A stretch of DNA of 64,000 bases, taken from NCBI RefSeq assembly GCF_905475345.1, contig NC_066593.1, positions 2,782,274 to 2,846,273 of the forward strand, in the 5' to 3' direction. Source of the DNA: Vespula vulgaris. Lineage: Eukaryota; Arthropoda; Insecta; Hymenoptera; Vespidae. Under the pieces are notes generated by a model, which was given only the letters and a program-made list of their open reading frames with translations, was not told the origin of the DNA and made no database searches. The translations under genes and the position numbers were made by a program. Positions 14,847 to 64,000 of the stretch are shown piece after piece; position 1 is the stretch's first letter; each line of letters starts with the position of its first letter.

Positions 14847-14880
14847 TTCGAATCAAGCATAGTTCGCTTTTGTGTTACAG

Positions 14881-63453
<48,573 letters not shown>

Positions 63454-64000
63454 GTGAGTCAAGAAACTGTTATAAAAAATGGATCCTATAGAATGCATAA
63501 TATAATACGTAGATATATATGTATCAGGGCAAGCGTAAAAAAAAACATTTTTTTAAAAAAGAACATTTTACAAAAAAACTTCTTCATCAAATCGCAAGAA
63601 ATAATAAGCAAAAACAAATAAATAATTTTGTTTTACTCGAAAAGAAAATTGTTGTCTTAAAAAGAAAAAAAATATATAGAATGTCCTTTTTACATATTTC
63701 TCGCTACTTTGCAAATACCATAATAATAAAATAAAATTGAAAAAAAAAGTATAGTCCTGGTTGAAATCTTTCGGATGCTTCGCTGTGAGAAAACGAGTAA
63801 AAGGAAAAAGAAAAGTTTTGCGTTTCACTTTACAACGACGTTCTTAGCATATCCGAAGAAGTTTTCGAATTCCTTGAACGAACCGGTGAAACTCGTTTCT
63901 TGTTAACCCTCTATAACCTAATTTATTTTCCTACCAACCCCACCCACTCAATAAAAAGAAATTATAAAATATTTGAAACTTGTAACTTATTTCTTATAAC
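63454..64000 (+). other. Start of the next neuroligin intron
   Basis: It begins gtgagt and runs to the window end, AT-rich with purine tracts. No exon is seen. Confidence 0.7.

Larger units (their letters stand above)
1..14880. other. Long non-coding stretch upstream of the first neuroligin exon
   Basis: I can support no coding exon in this 14.9 kb. The short open frames are low-complexity readings of microsatellites or have no recognisable domain. Because the exon at 14881 starts with two bases of a split codon, at least one neuroligin exon must lie upstream, so this stretch is probably intron of the same gene (inference). It holds TA, CT, GAT and TTA arrays listed separately. The segment about 6640-6810 is somewhat richer in G+C than its surroundings and could be regulatory. 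A very short alternative exon could be hidden here and would not be visible by eye. Confidence 0.6.

Noticed and set aside
63454..63621. Extension of the last neuroligin exon to a stop at about 63621
   Set aside because: The sequence after the consensus donor gtgagt becomes Lys/Ile/Phe-rich like intron, so it is treated as intron; an intron-retained isoform is possible.

Overview
The window looks like nuclear DNA of an insect, most likely a hymenopteran such as a wasp or bee. It is very AT-rich, genes are split by GT-AG introns, there are dozens of dinucleotide and trinucleotide microsatellites (long CT, TA, TTA and GAT arrays), and the coding exons encode insect-type proteins. I see no bacterial, plasmid or CRISPR features. 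The order assignment is inference from composition and protein resemblance.

The main gene is the 3' two thirds of a neuroligin on the + strand. Nine coding exons (14881-15234, 18674-18983, 19445-19652, 20841-21095, 35473-35624, 52406-52533, 61847-62180, 62645-62908, 63303-63453) join with every splice phase matching. They give 718 whole codons: the second half of the catalytically dead cholinesterase-like ectodomain, a Ser/Thr-rich stalk, one membrane helix and the start of the cytoplasmic tail. The 5' exons (signal peptide and first part of the esterase fold) and the final 3' exon(s) are not identified here. The first 14.9 kb holds no exon I can recognise and is probably an upstream intron of the same gene.

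Two smaller genes lie antisense inside neuroligin introns. In the 16.8 kb intron (35625-52405) there is an intact five-exon pickpocket-type DEG/ENaC sodium channel (47170 down to 45396, 452 aa). About 2.3 kb downstream of it sits a decayed copy of its first exon and 5' flank (about 44684-44995), so the locus had a partial tandem duplication. In the 9.3 kb intron (52534-61846) there is a two-exon gene (60430 down to 59777, 122 aa) for a small secreted chitin-binding protein of the peritrophin/CBM14 type, with a TATA box and a plausible initiator.

The rest is intronic sequence dominated by microsatellites, homopurine/homopyrimidine tracts, a few perfect inverted repeats, and some islands less AT-rich than their surroundings (notably about 25010-25470 and 54230-54480) that could be conserved regulatory DNA. 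Neuroligin acts at synapses, the channel probably in sensory cells or epithelia, and the chitin-binding protein is extracellular. Their co-location reflects nesting in large introns, not a shared pathway.
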